From: Lachnospiraceae bacterium
GTDB taxonomy: Bacteria > Bacillota > Clostridia > Lachnospirales > Lachnospiraceae
Length of the DNA: 64,000 bases
Reading direction: 5' to 3'
Assembly (NCBI GenBank): GCA_017503735.1
Contig: JAFVSN010000006.1
Span: 1 to 64,000, forward strand
Shown: positions 1 to 10,968 of the stretch, one piece after another
How the letters are laid out: every line of letters begins with the position of its first letter
Numbering within the stretch: position 1 is the stretch's first letter
Translations under genes and position numbers: made by a program
Notes under the pieces: generated by a model
The model's input: only the letters and a program-made list of their open reading frames with translations
Told to the model about the DNA's origin: nothing
Databases searched by the model: none

Positions 1-1901
1 AAACGTCTTGCGCCCTCAACACCCTGCTGACTCCACGGCTTGGAAACTTCCAGCGGTCCCATGAACATCTCGTACAAACGAAGGGTGTCCGCACCGTAAT
101 CTCTTACGATATCGCTCGGATTTACAACAAATTCCGGGAATCTCTTACCCATCTTAATACCGTTGGAGCCTAAAATCATACCCTGGTGAACCAGCTTCTT
201 AAACGGCTCCTTCACCGGAGATAATCCCTTGTCATACAGGTAACGGTTCCAGATACGGGAATACATCAAGTGTCCTACCGTATGCTCCGGTCCGCCGATG
301 TATAAGTCAACCGGCATCCAGTGCTTTAACAATTCATAGTTTGCAAATTCCTTATCGTTGTCCGGATCAATGTAACGAAGGAAATACCAGCTGGAACCTG
401 CGCTACCCGGCATGGTAGAGGTCTCGCGGGTACCCTTTACACCGTTTACATCATACTGCTTCCACTCGGTTGCGTTCTCAAGCGGTGCCTTGCCGTTCTT
501 TCCCTTGTAATCGGAAAGCTCCGGAAGGATTAACGGAAGCTCTGCATCGTCCAATACATGAATCTCTCCGTCTTCCTTATATACTACCGGAACCGGCTCG
601 CCCCAGTAACGCTGTCTTGCGAAAATCCACTCACGGAAGTGGTAATTTACTTTTCTACGGGCAACTCCCATTGCTTCTAACTTCTTCGTAATTGCTTCCT
701 TTGCGTCCTCTACCACAAATCCTGTGAACTCTTCGGAATTCATAAGCTTGCAACCTTTGCCGAGGTAGTCATACTTTTCAAATGCTTTCTCGGATACATC
801 GCCGCCGTCGATAACCTGAATCATCGGGATATTGTGTACGATCGCATACTCGAAGTCACGCTGGTCATGAGACGGAACCGCCATTACCGCACCGGTACCG
901 TAGTTTGCAAGTACAAAGTCACCGATGAAAAGCGGCACTTCCTTGCCGTTTACCGGGTTAATGGCATAAATTCCCTTTAAGCAGCAACCGGACTTAGTCT
1001 TATTCAGCTCGGTTCTGTCCATATCATTCTTCTTTAAAGTCTCGGCAATGTACGCCTCTACCTCTTCCTTATTCTCAATACGCGGCATCAAATCCTTTAC
1101 AATCTGTCCGTCCGGAGCAAGTACCATAAAGGTAATACCGTAAATCGTTTCGATACAGGTGGTATAAATAGAGAAGCTTCCTCCGCCTACAATCTTGAAA
1201 TCCACTTCAACGCCCTCGGAACGTCCGATCCAGTGACGCTGCATCTCCTTGGTAGACTCCGGCCAGTCAATCTCATTTAAGCCCTCTAACAACTTATCGG
1301 CAAAAGCAACCTGGTCAATCACCCACTGCTTCATATTCTTACGAACCACCGGATAACCGCCACGCTCGGACTTACCGTCAATCACCTCGTCGTTGGAAAG
1401 AACGGTACCAAGCTCTTCACACCAGTTTACCGGCATGTCGATGTACTTTGCATAACCGTCCAAATATAACTGCTTGAAGATCCACTGGGTCCACTTATAG
1501 AACTTCGGATCACTGGTAGTTAACATCTTGGTCCAGTCATAGTCAAAACCAAGTTCCTTTAACTGCTTGGAAAATGTCTCGATATTCTGCTCGGTAAAAC
1601 CGTTCGGATGATTCCCGGTGCTGACCGCATACTGCTCTGCCGGAAGACCGAAGGAATCGTAGCCCATCGGATGCAATACATTGTAGCCCTGCATACGCTT
1701 CATACGGGACATAATGTCCGTAGCGGTATAGCCCTCCGGATGACCTGCATGAAGGCCTACACCGGACGGATACGGGAACATATCCAAAGCATAATACTTC
1801 GGCTTACTAAAATCCCAAACATCGGTTTTAAAGGTCTGATTCTCTTCCCAGTATGCCTGCCATTTCTTTTCTATGACACTGGGATTGTACGTTTTTTCCA
1901 T
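1..1901 (-). CDS. leuS: Leucyl-tRNA synthetase, 3' end outside window
   Basis: This class I aminoacyl-tRNA synthetase charges tRNA-Leu in the cytoplasm. Only about the first 630 codons are present; the C-terminus lies beyond the window start. The translation begins MEKTYNPSVIEKKWQ and carries the HIGH-type motif as PYPSGVGLHAGHPEGYT near residue 45. An editing-domain region with GTGAVMAVPSHDQRD follows, then FREWIFARQRYWGEP. The KMSKS loop reads NGIKMGKRFPEF, so the usual second S-K-S is G-K-R. The start is supported by AAAGGAG about 10 nt upstream of the ATG. A leucine-type T-box precedes the gene and is expected to control it by charged-tRNA sensing. Identity is certain; only the variant loop is noteworthy. 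Confidence 0.97.
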   Translation of the reverse strand, partial: MEKTYNPSVIEKKWQAYWEENQTFKTDVWDFSKPKYYALDMFPYPSGVGLHAGHPEGYTATDIMSRMKRMQGYNVLHPMGYDSFGLPAEQYAVSTGNHPNGFTEQNIETFSKQLKELGFDYDWTKMLTTSDPKFYKWTQWIFKQLYLDGYAKYIDMPVNWCEELGTVLSNDEVIDGKSERGGYPVVRKNMKQWVIDQVAFADKLLEGLNEIDWPESTKEMQRHWIGRSEGVEVDFKIVGGGSFSIYTTCIETIYGITFMVLAPDGQIVKDLMPRIENKEEVEAYIAETLKKNDMDRTELNKTKSGCCLKGIYAINPVNGKEVPLFIGDFVLANYGTGAVMAVPSHDQRDFEYAIVHNIPMIQVIDGGDVSEKAFEKYDYLGKGCKLMNSEEFTGFVVEDAKEAITKKLEAMGVARRKVNYHFREWIFARQRYWGEPVPVVYKEDGEIHVLDDAELPLILPELSDYKGKNGKAPLENATEWKQYDVNGVKGTRETSTMPGSAGSSWYFLRYIDPDNDKEFANYELLKHWMPVDLYIGGPEHTVGHLMYSRIWNRYLYDKGLSPVKEPFKKLVHQGMILGSNGIKMGKRFPEFVVNPSDIVRDYGADTLRLYEMFMGPLEVSKPWSQQGVEGARR

Positions 1902-1966
1902 AATAATCAAAACTCCTTTCTTATCATTGCGTGCAGTACGGTGCTTCGCACCATTCACCCTCACGC

Positions 1967-2230
1967 AAACAAAAGGCTTTCGCCTCCCAAAAGAGACGAA
2001 AGCCAAATCTTCCGCGGTACCACTCTCATTCAAAGGCACACGCCTTTGCACTTTCTCATCCGATAACGTGGATGAAACGTTGTCACCTACACAAAGCAAC
2101 ATCAAATGTTACTCCTTCCGCAACAAAGCTCCGAGGGGAGTTCCACAAAGCCATCTATCGTCTCACACCGGCCGACGACTCTCTGAAAGTCTGACTGCAT
2201 GTACTGGTCCTCATCCTTGCAAATTCCATA
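1967..2230 (-). ncRNA. T-box riboswitch (leucine type) with terminator
   Basis: Read on the minus strand, the leader of leuS contains the T-box signature GAGTGGTACCGCGG (2012-2025). It is followed by a terminator with stem GGCTTTCG / CGAAAGCC (arms 1997-2004 and 1975-1982) and a T-rich tail ending near 1967. Upstream is a stem I-like region containing GGAACTCCCCTCGGAG. The CTC at 2140-2138 is the likely specifier codon, matching a leucine synthetase downstream. T-boxes of this layout bind uncharged tRNA at the specifier and at the T-box bulge to favour antitermination. The exact 5' end is inferred from the promoter. Confidence 0.95.
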
Positions 2231-2238
2231 TACATTTT

Positions 2239-2266
2239 ACTATATCAAAAAATTGGAATTTGTCAA
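2239..2266 (-). promoter_or_regulatory. Promoter of the T-box/leuS transcript
   Basis: The minus strand shows TTGACA (2266-2261), a 16-nt spacer and TATAGT (2244-2239). This places the transcript start just upstream of the T-box stem I. Confidence 0.75.
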
Positions 2267-2286
2267 GTAAAAAGACAAAAACACAA

Positions 2287-2327
2287 AGAAAAGAAAGGCT
2301 CTGTACCATTAAAACGTACCGAGCCTT
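2287..2327 (-). terminator. Rho-independent terminator after the acidic anchored protein
   Basis: On the minus strand, AAGGCTC (2327-2321) pairs with GAGCCTT (2301-2295), extended by an inner GTAC/GTAC pair. It is followed by TTTCTTTTCTTTG. It lies directly downstream of the gene ending at 2353. Confidence 0.85.
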
Positions 2328-2352
2328 CCTTCTGATTTGTTACAAACCTATT

Positions 2353-4293
2353 TTAGTACCAGTCTTCCCCCCATGCGGAATAGTCATCATCGTACCAGTA
2401 GTCATCATAGTACTCATCATCGTAATACTCGTCATCATACCAGTAGTCATCCTCATCATACCAGTAGTCATCGTAGTAATCATCATATCCAAACACTTCA
2501 TCGTACATATCTTCAACGAAGTCTTCAATCTCCCAAAGAGAAATATCACCGGATACGATATCATCTATAACCTCTAACAGTTCGTCATCCAGCTTTCCTT
2601 CCAAGCTCTCCAAGAACTCATCGAAATCAATCTCACCTGCCCAGTCAAGAAGGTCGTCCTCATCTTCTACCATTACAACTTCTTTCTTGCCCGGGAACTT
2701 AATCTTATCGGCTTTTCCGGTCTCGGCAATTACAAAAAGGGAACCTAAAAAGCTGTCTTTCTCATAAAGTGCGAACTTCACGTCAGACTTATTCTTGCTG
2801 CTGGTAGCGTCAATCTCGAATACAAAATCCCCAAGGTCAATCGGTAACTCATCCATTTCATCTTCGATTGCATCTACAACCGCAGAAGCCAAAGAGAACC
2901 GAATCTTACCGTTAAGATATCCTTCTTCCAAATCCTTTACCTTAAGATCCGTTACGGTAATATCCGCAAGCTTCATTCCCACAGCCTTTAACTTGAAGTC
3001 ACCGTTCAACTTAGTGCTGCTTAACTTACCTTCACCTTCAAAGGAAGCCTTCACGCCGTTTACTTTTCCCGCCAGCTCATAAGCAAACTTTCCGCCCTTA
3101 TGAACCATAAGACTGGATATCTCTGCATTTAAGTCCTCCACTTCAACCTCTACGCCGTAAATCTTACCTTCGTTGTCCACATACAACTTCAGTACTGCTT
3201 CGAACTTCACATCATCCAAATCGTCAATGAAATCTTCGGAATCCTCTAATGCATCTAAAAACTCATCATATACATCATCAAAGTCAATCTCATCCTGAGT
3301 GGATAAAATGTCTTTCAAAATATTCTTAACATCTTTATCCTTCTTCAGTTCTTCTACCATCACTTCCATCATTGCCTGTAACGTACCTTCGTCAATGGTA
3401 GCTTCCAATACGGTATAAGAATCAGTAAGTTCTCCTACCGTTACTTTCTCCTTGTCCTGTTCAACATCCTCAATACAGGAAATTGCCAAAGAAGAATAAC
3501 GCTTCATCACCTTTTCAAGCTTGGATTTATCCGGTAATGACTTATAAACATCATCAAGCATTGCCTTGGCTTCGTTCAAATCGTCCATATCCATACCGGT
3601 CATATCGAACAATTCTTCCAGTTCCATACCAAGGTAAGTATCATTCAACTCCGGAACTTGTAAATAGCCAACCTTTTCTTCCATATCTGCCATTACAAGC
3701 AGACCGAGCAACTGCTTTCCGTTTAAAGAGAATCCGGCATTTGCCTGCATTGCATCCTTTTTAGTGTCCGCACCTACGTTAAAAGATACCTTTTCCATCC
3801 ATCCGAAATCTACGGAAGTAGCATCCTCTAACATGTCACGCACATCTTCCCCGACTTCTACACCAACCTCTACCTTTGTGCTCTTATCATCAGAAAAAGC
3901 CGTAGAAAGTGTTTCATCGTATGTATCGGCAATTTTTTCGATTGCCTTGTCAGATTCTTTCTCTAAAATGTGCTGAAGATAACCGGCCGGGGAAGTAAAC
4001 AACTTTACTGCCGCATTTCCGATCTTCGGAGCATTTGCAATTACCAAAACAGCTGCAACCGCTGCCGCAGCAATCACAATAAGTTTCTTACTTCCTTTTG
4101 CCTTCGGAGCCTTTTTCTCAGCCGTCTTTTTCTCCTCAGATACAGCCTCTTCTGCCGGTGCCGGAGTGTCTTCCTGTACCGTAGTATCCTCTGCCACAGA
4201 AGCTTCTGCAGATTCCTCGGTTACGTTTGTTTCTTCCACATCAACCGTCTCTACGGTTTCTTCCGTGGTCTTATTTTCCATTTCCTCGTTCAT
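2353..4293 (-). CDS. Anchored acidic protein with Tyr/Asp-rich C-terminal tail, function unknown
   Basis: I do not recognise a named family. The protein (646 aa from the chosen start) opens with an acidic Glu/Val/Thr-rich cytoplasmic stretch. A basic patch and one hydrophobic segment (KKLIVIAAAAVAAVLVIANA, about residues 70-90) follow, then a long extracytoplasmic domain of roughly 500 residues. It ends in a tail made almost only of Y, D, W and E (units such as YDDYWYDED and YDDEYYDD). The topology suggests a single-pass membrane-anchored surface protein. The start at 4293 (MNEEMENK) has AGAAAGGG 7 nt upstream; the longer frame would overlap the promoter -35 box. It is transcribed alone, with its own promoter and terminator. 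The tail could bind metal or polysaccharide, but that is a guess. Confidence 0.85.
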   Translation of the reverse strand: MNEEMENKTTEETVETVDVEETNVTEESAEASVAEDTTVQEDTPAPAEEAVSEEKKTAEKKAPKAKGSKKLIVIAAAAVAAVLVIANAPKIGNAAVKLFTSPAGYLQHILEKESDKAIEKIADTYDETLSTAFSDDKSTKVEVGVEVGEDVRDMLEDATSVDFGWMEKVSFNVGADTKKDAMQANAGFSLNGKQLLGLLVMADMEEKVGYLQVPELNDTYLGMELEELFDMTGMDMDDLNEAKAMLDDVYKSLPDKSKLEKVMKRYSSLAISCIEDVEQDKEKVTVGELTDSYTVLEATIDEGTLQAMMEVMVEELKKDKDVKNILKDILSTQDEIDFDDVYDEFLDALEDSEDFIDDLDDVKFEAVLKLYVDNEGKIYGVEVEVEDLNAEISSLMVHKGGKFAYELAGKVNGVKASFEGEGKLSSTKLNGDFKLKAVGMKLADITVTDLKVKDLEEGYLNGKIRFSLASAVVDAIEDEMDELPIDLGDFVFEIDATSSKNKSDVKFALYEKDSFLGSLFVIAETGKADKIKFPGKKEVVMVEDEDDLLDWAGEIDFDEFLESLEGKLDDELLEVIDDIVSGDISLWEIEDFVEDMYDEVFGYDDYYDDYWYDEDDYWYDDEYYDDEYYDDYWYDDDYSAWGEDWY

Positions 4294-4330
4294 ATCCATA
4301 CCCTTTCTGAAATGTAATAAAATCATCACA

Positions 4331-4359
4331 ATTGTACATTTTTTGACATAGTTTGTCAA
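4331..4359 (-). promoter_or_regulatory. Promoter with dyad over the -35 box
   Basis: The minus strand has TTGACA (4359-4354), exactly 17 nt, then TACAAT (4336-4331). The -35 box is one arm of an inverted repeat TTGACA-N5-TGTCAA (4343-4359), a possible repressor site. It drives the Tyr/Asp-tail protein gene. Confidence 0.8.
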
Positions 4360-4394
4360 GTACCCTCAACTCTGCCTGTTTTCCTCTTTCGCAC

Positions 4395-5852
4395 TCACTC
4401 TGCCTTCTCAGATAATCTATTGGTTTCTATGAGTTCATATGCATGCAACATTGCTTCATCATCCGTCACGGAAAAACCGAACCATTTCCCATTCTGCTTT
4501 TTCACCAGAACAAAATACTTTGCGTCCTTATCCATCATGGCCTTCCCGTTTCCATATCCCTTAAAATGGAAATCACCCATGGCAAAACGATCTGTCCCGG
4601 TTCCCCATACACGGGAACTTTCCGGTGGCTCCGTAAGTAAATGCACCTCCGTTACATCTGTGAATTCCAGTGTTTCCTTATAGTACAGGCAACCTTTCAG
4701 TTCAACATATTCCTCCCCCACCTGCATCTTCAGCTTTCCGAAATCAATGGGTAGCATAGCAAGCCCTATGCCGATACACATAATAAAGGTTCCAATCAGT
4801 ATCCATTTGGTTATCGGTCCCCAATGGGTCGCCATATTCGTAGTAACTCCATAGCCGCGACTTTCCACAAAGGTATTGGTATCGTTGGGATTGTAGTAAT
4901 AACCGTTCCTCCAATAGGCATCCTCATCCTCCGCATAGGAAAAGTCTGCCGCGGCCGCCAGCTCCTTCTTTGCCTGCTTCACTCGGTTTGCCGCCGAAAA
5001 GAACACTGCAAATATCAGTACCATCGAACCTACCGTGCTACCAATAAACCCTATCCAGAACCCTGTCATATCCTCTATTCCTGCCGACATATCCTTCATA
5101 TAAGAATGAAGCAACAACGTCGCGACAAAATGATATCCGCAAAGCAAACTTGCTTCCCAAACCACACAGCCGGTCCATGCCTTTTTTGCAGTACGATTCA
5201 ATGCATAATTAATTTCCGAATCCTCGCTATACACCTTTAATCTCCCGTGAGCCATCCGGTGATACATATAGCAAAATAAAACAAATGCCGTCACATTGGT
5301 GATAAGTAATATCAAAAGTACTTTATACTCCGTAGCACAGGAAAACCACCACACAAAAGAACCGATACAAATCCATGCAGGAATTGCCAACCAAATTTCC
5401 GACACTGGCATGGACTTTTTCATGCGACTGACCACCGTATCCACCGTTAAGTCGGACTGTTTCGGCGGATTGCCCCAACCCTTGCTGATTTTTAACTCAT
5501 ACATACGGTTGGTATATTTGCTTGTTACCTTAAATTCCCACAAAATCAGTGCTATTAACCAAACTGTAAAATACAACATATATAAGGCATTAATTTCCTT
5601 CGGGAGAAAAGAAAACAAAAAGTATCCTCCTGCCGCTATAAATAACACCACATTCATCCGCCAATATTCGTTCTTAAACTTCTGTACCAACTGCTTAACA
5701 TCCACATCTTCTCTCTGCTCCCCACGAATAGTCATGCAAAGCAGATACTCCGCATTTTTACCTACAAGAAACTTGTAAATTAGCAACATGCAAAGTTGCG
5801 TAAACCACATTGTCCCCGCAAAAGACCACGCCAATGCCCAATCAAAATCCAT
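4395..5852 (-). CDS. Multi-pass membrane protein with DUF5808-type segment
   Basis: The 485-residue protein has several hydrophobic segments: about residues 5-28, 70-110, 155-200, 235-290 and 345-370. Between the last two membrane segments lies a motif with YWRNGYYYNPNDTNTFV, which matches the DUF5808 pattern (W..G..YYNPND...FV..R.G.G...N). The C-terminal part (KLKMQVGEEYVELKGCLYYK onward) looks like a small extracytoplasmic or cytoplasmic beta domain. The family's biochemical function is not established. The start follows a strong GGAGG. It sits 21 nt downstream of a GntR/YtrA-type regulator gene. Regulator plus membrane protein is a recurring pairing in Firmicutes, often linked to envelope stress or transport. 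Co-transcription from the promoter at 6339-6367 is inferred. Confidence 0.85.
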   Translation of the reverse strand: MDFDWALAWSFAGTMWFTQLCMLLIYKFLVGKNAEYLLCMTIRGEQREDVDVKQLVQKFKNEYWRMNVVLFIAAGGYFLFSFLPKEINALYMLYFTVWLIALILWEFKVTSKYTNRMYELKISKGWGNPPKQSDLTVDTVVSRMKKSMPVSEIWLAIPAWICIGSFVWWFSCATEYKVLLILLITNVTAFVLFCYMYHRMAHGRLKVYSEDSEINYALNRTAKKAWTGCVVWEASLLCGYHFVATLLLHSYMKDMSAGIEDMTGFWIGFIGSTVGSMVLIFAVFFSAANRVKQAKKELAAAADFSYAEDEDAYWRNGYYYNPNDTNTFVESRGYGVTTNMATHWGPITKWILIGTFIMCIGIGLAMLPIDFGKLKMQVGEEYVELKGCLYYKETLEFTDVTEVHLLTEPPESSRVWGTGTDRFAMGDFHFKGYGNGKAMMDKDAKYFVLVKKQNGKWFGFSVTDDEAMLHAYELIETNRLSEKAE

Positions 5853-5873
5853 ATCCTCCGCCTCCTATCGTCT

Positions 5874-6266
5874 TTACACAGTTTCGAGCTTCGACACACG
5901 CATCCCGTCATACACCTTCTCGCAAAGTTCCATAAACTCACTCTTTTCCACACCTCGTACGGTAGCCTCTGCAATCAAAAGCAAAAGCTCCTCCTCTGCC
6001 TTCTCCCGGAACACACCGAACTTATCCTTCTGCGGATTCACCCTGGCACCGTTCCTGCGGTCAATCTCAATAAATCCCTCATTCTTCAAAATCCCGTAGG
6101 CTTTATTTACCGTCATGGTATTGACCCCTAAATCCTCTGCCATTTGTCGTACCGTGGGAAGCCCTTCTCCCGGCGTAAGCTCTCCTTTACCGATTCCCAC
6201 AACTACCGCATTTCGAAGCTGTACATAAATCGGCACATCACTTGCCATGTCTAACCTGATAATCAT
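5874..6266 (-). CDS. GntR family transcriptional regulator, YtrA-like
   Basis: This 130-aa DNA-binding protein is of YtrA-subfamily size. An N-terminal winged helix carries the GntR signature: PIYVQLRNAV, then GEGLPTVRQMAEDLGVN and TVNKAYGILKNEGFIE, about residues 10-80. A short helical C-terminus of about 50 residues follows, too small for a ligand-binding FadR- or UTRA-type domain. It heads a two-gene unit with the membrane protein gene downstream. A perfect 8-bp inverted repeat overlaps its -10 box, so autorepression is likely. The ligand is unknown. Confidence 0.95.
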   Translation of the reverse strand: MIIRLDMASDVPIYVQLRNAVVVGIGKGELTPGEGLPTVRQMAEDLGVNTMTVNKAYGILKNEGFIEIDRRNGARVNPQKDKFGVFREKAEEELLLLIAEATVRGVEKSEFMELCEKVYDGMRVSKLETV

Positions 6267-6327
6267 ACGCGCGCCCTCCTGACTCTGTCTTATATGCTCA
6301 TCTTTAAAAAAACAATTTAAGTATAAT

Positions 6328-6367
6328 TTGTATTAGTTATTATAATACAAGTGTGACCAAATGTCAA
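6328..6367 (-). promoter_or_regulatory. Promoter and inverted-repeat operator of the gntR operon
   Basis: The minus strand has TTGACA (6367-6362), 17 nt, then TATAAT (6344-6339). The inverted repeat TTGTATTA-N7-TAATACAA (6328-6350) covers the -10 region. This is the layout expected for a self-repressing YtrA-type regulator; binding itself is inferred. Confidence 0.85.
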
Positions 6368-6388
6368 TTAAAACCTTTTTTTATTCAA

Positions 6389-6709
6389 GGGGCTGTCGCA
6401 TGAATGAATGCACAATGAAATTAAGTATCGCGAGTTCTTGCTTTTTCATGCAAATATCTACAGCAAAAGCCGAGTAATCATATATTTGATTTTTGCTTTT
6501 CCCGAAGGGTCGCGTACTTAGCGTAGTCGATATCACCTCTTAACGGTTCTACGTCTCGAGGCCACACCCGAGAGACGTTTAGAACCGGTTAGAGGAAGAT
6601 TGACGGAGCGTTGCGACTTGCAAACAATCAAATATATGATTACTCGGCTTTTGAAGGTATACCCGCCAAAAAGCAAGAGCGGGACTGCGCACTTTCATGC
6701 GACAGCCCC
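6389..6709. repeat. Large nested palindromic element, copy 1
   Basis: The outer arms GGGGCTGTCGCATG (6389-6402) and CATGCGACAGCCCC (6696-6709) are perfect complements. Inside, AAAAGCCGAGTAATC... (6465-6491) pairs perfectly over 27 nt with 6626-6652. A 117-nt core (6499-6615) holds CCCGAAGGG, a hairpin from CCTCTTAACGGTTCTA...TCTCGAG and its complement CGAGAGACG...GGTTAGAGG, and GACGGAGCGTTGCG. The core is nearly the same in copy 2. No coding frame is credible here. It fills the gap between the esterase stop and the gntR promoter. It is not a family I recognise. Confidence 0.9.
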
Positions 6710-6717
6710 GCTTCATT

Positions 6718-9101
<2,384 letters not shown>

Positions 9102-9121
9102 GCAATATATCTCATTTTGTT

Positions 9122-10843
9122 TTATGCCAAAGCCATAAGCGCGTCCGTTAACGCTTTAAGCTTTGCGTCCGCATCTGCATTATCCGTACCCTTTACACCG
9201 ATGTAGAACTTAATCTTCGGCTCGGTACCGGACGGACGAACGCATACCCATGCATCATCGGTCAAGTCAAAGTACAGTACATTGGAATTCGGAAGACCGG
9301 TGGTCGTCACCTTGCCGGTAGCAAGGTCAAGCACCGTATCCTTCTTGTAGTCACGGAAGGATACCACATCGTAAGCCCCCAGCTTCTTCGGCGGGTTTGC
9401 ACGGAAGCCGTCCATAATTGCCTGAATCTGAGCCACACCGTCTGCGCCCTTTAAGGTCATGGTCTGGATTCCTTCCTTGAAGAAACCGTACTTTTTGTAA
9501 ATGTTCTGCATCTGATCCCAAAGGGTCAGCCCCTTGGTTCTGTAATATGCAGCAGCCTCACAAAGCATCATAACCGCTACGATTGCATCCTTATCTCTTG
9601 CGTGAGTACCTACAAGACAGCCGTAGCTTTCTTCAAAACCGAATTCGTAATGGCCTACGCCCTTTTCCTCGAACCACTTAATCTGCTCTCCGATATATTT
9701 AAACCCGGTTAATACTTCGATTAACTTCACATTGTACTCTTCGGCAACCTTATCGGTCATATTTGTAGATACGATGGTCTTAATAATCGCACCGTCCTCA
9801 TGGATTCTGCCAAGAGCCTTACGCTGGCTCATCAGGTATTCACAAATAAGAAGACCGGACATATTACCGGTAAAGGACATATACTCACCGGTTACGGAAT
9901 CCTTCGCATACACACCGAGACGGTCTGCATCCGGATCGGTCGCCATAATAACATCCGCATCCACCTTCTTTGCAAGAGCAAGTGCCAAAGCAAATGCCTT
10001 CTCATCCTCCGGATTCGGATAAGACACCGTGGAGAAATTACCGTCCGGCTGCTCCTGCTCCGGAACCACGTATACCTTTTCAAATCCCAGTTCTTTCAGC
10101 ACGCGCTGTACCGGAAGATTACCGGTACCGTGAAGCGGAGTGTACACAATCTTAAGTTCCTTCCCCTGCTCACGAATCATATCCGGATAAATAATCTGGG
10201 TCTTTAACGCTGCAACATACTTATCATCAATATCCTTGCCGATAATGGTTAACAGTCCTTTTGCCTCTGCATCCGCACGGGACATGGTCTTTACAGTCTC
10301 ATATCCTTCCACTGCATTTACTTCCGCAATAATCTGAACATCCTTCGGCGCGGTAATCTGTGCACCGTCTTCCCAGTATACCTTATAACCGTTATACTCT
10401 GCCGGGTTATGGCTGGCGGTAATTACAATACCGGAAATACATCCAAGCTCACGCACCGCAAAGGAAAGCTCCGGCGTCGGTCTTAAGGAATCGAACAAAT
10501 AACTCTTGATACCGTTTGCGCAAAGGCAAAGTGCGGCAGCTTCCGCAAACTCCGGAGACATATTTCTGGAATCGTAAGCGATCGCAACACCCTTAGCCTG
10601 TCCGTTCTCTTTTAAAATGAAATTAGCCAGACCCTGGGTTGCCTTACTTACGGTATAAAAATTCATACGATTGGTACCGGCACCGATGACACCGCGAAGC
10701 CCTGCGGTACCGAACTCCAGCTCACGATAGAAGCGGTCCTTAATCTCCGCATCATCACCCGCAATCGCCTTAAGCTCGGCTCTGGTTGCCTCGTCGAAAT
10801 AGGCATTGTTACACCATTCTTCATACACTTTCATGTAATCCAT
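9122..10843 (-). CDS. pgcA: Phospho-sugar mutase (phosphoglucomutase type)
   Basis: It interconverts glucose-1-phosphate and glucose-6-phosphate (or the mannose equivalents), linking glycolysis with glycogen and cell-wall precursors. The 573-aa length fits the clostridial/Bacillus PgcA group. All four active-site loops are visible: phosphoserine loop VITASHNPAEYNGYK (about residue 144), metal loop DPDADRLG (about 304), sugar loop GFEESYGC, and phosphate loop RPSGTEPKIKFY (about 538). The start follows AGGAGG with a 9-nt spacer. A consensus-like promoter lies at 10910-10938. The substrate preference (glucose or mannose) cannot be set from sequence alone. Confidence 0.96.
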   Translation of the reverse strand: MDYMKVYEEWCNNAYFDEATRAELKAIAGDDAEIKDRFYRELEFGTAGLRGVIGAGTNRMNFYTVSKATQGLANFILKENGQAKGVAIAYDSRNMSPEFAEAAALCLCANGIKSYLFDSLRPTPELSFAVRELGCISGIVITASHNPAEYNGYKVYWEDGAQITAPKDVQIIAEVNAVEGYETVKTMSRADAEAKGLLTIIGKDIDDKYVAALKTQIIYPDMIREQGKELKIVYTPLHGTGNLPVQRVLKELGFEKVYVVPEQEQPDGNFSTVSYPNPEDEKAFALALALAKKVDADVIMATDPDADRLGVYAKDSVTGEYMSFTGNMSGLLICEYLMSQRKALGRIHEDGAIIKTIVSTNMTDKVAEEYNVKLIEVLTGFKYIGEQIKWFEEKGVGHYEFGFEESYGCLVGTHARDKDAIVAVMMLCEAAAYYRTKGLTLWDQMQNIYKKYGFFKEGIQTMTLKGADGVAQIQAIMDGFRANPPKKLGAYDVVSFRDYKKDTVLDLATGKVTTTGLPNSNVLYFDLTDDAWVCVRPSGTEPKIKFYIGVKGTDNADADAKLKALTDALMALA

Positions 10844-10909
10844 AGAAAAAACCTCCTGCTATTTTTTACTGATAAAACGTCAGTTTTCAAATCGTTTGTC
10901 TTACCTTTT

Positions 10910-10938
10910 ATTATATAATAAAATCACCTCAAAGGCAA
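10910..10938 (-). promoter_or_regulatory. Promoter of phosphoglucomutase gene
   Basis: The minus strand shows TTGCCT (10938-10933), 17 nt, then TATAAT (10915-10910), about 70 nt upstream of the ATG. Confidence 0.75.
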
Positions 10939-10968
10939 GTTTTTTTGTGTATTAAACAAGTATGACGA

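Noticed and set aside
1873..2577. Long plus-strand open frame ending in Ile/Val-rich residues
   Set aside because: It runs antisense through the T-box leader and the repetitive Tyr/Asp tail sequence; its odd composition is explained by those.
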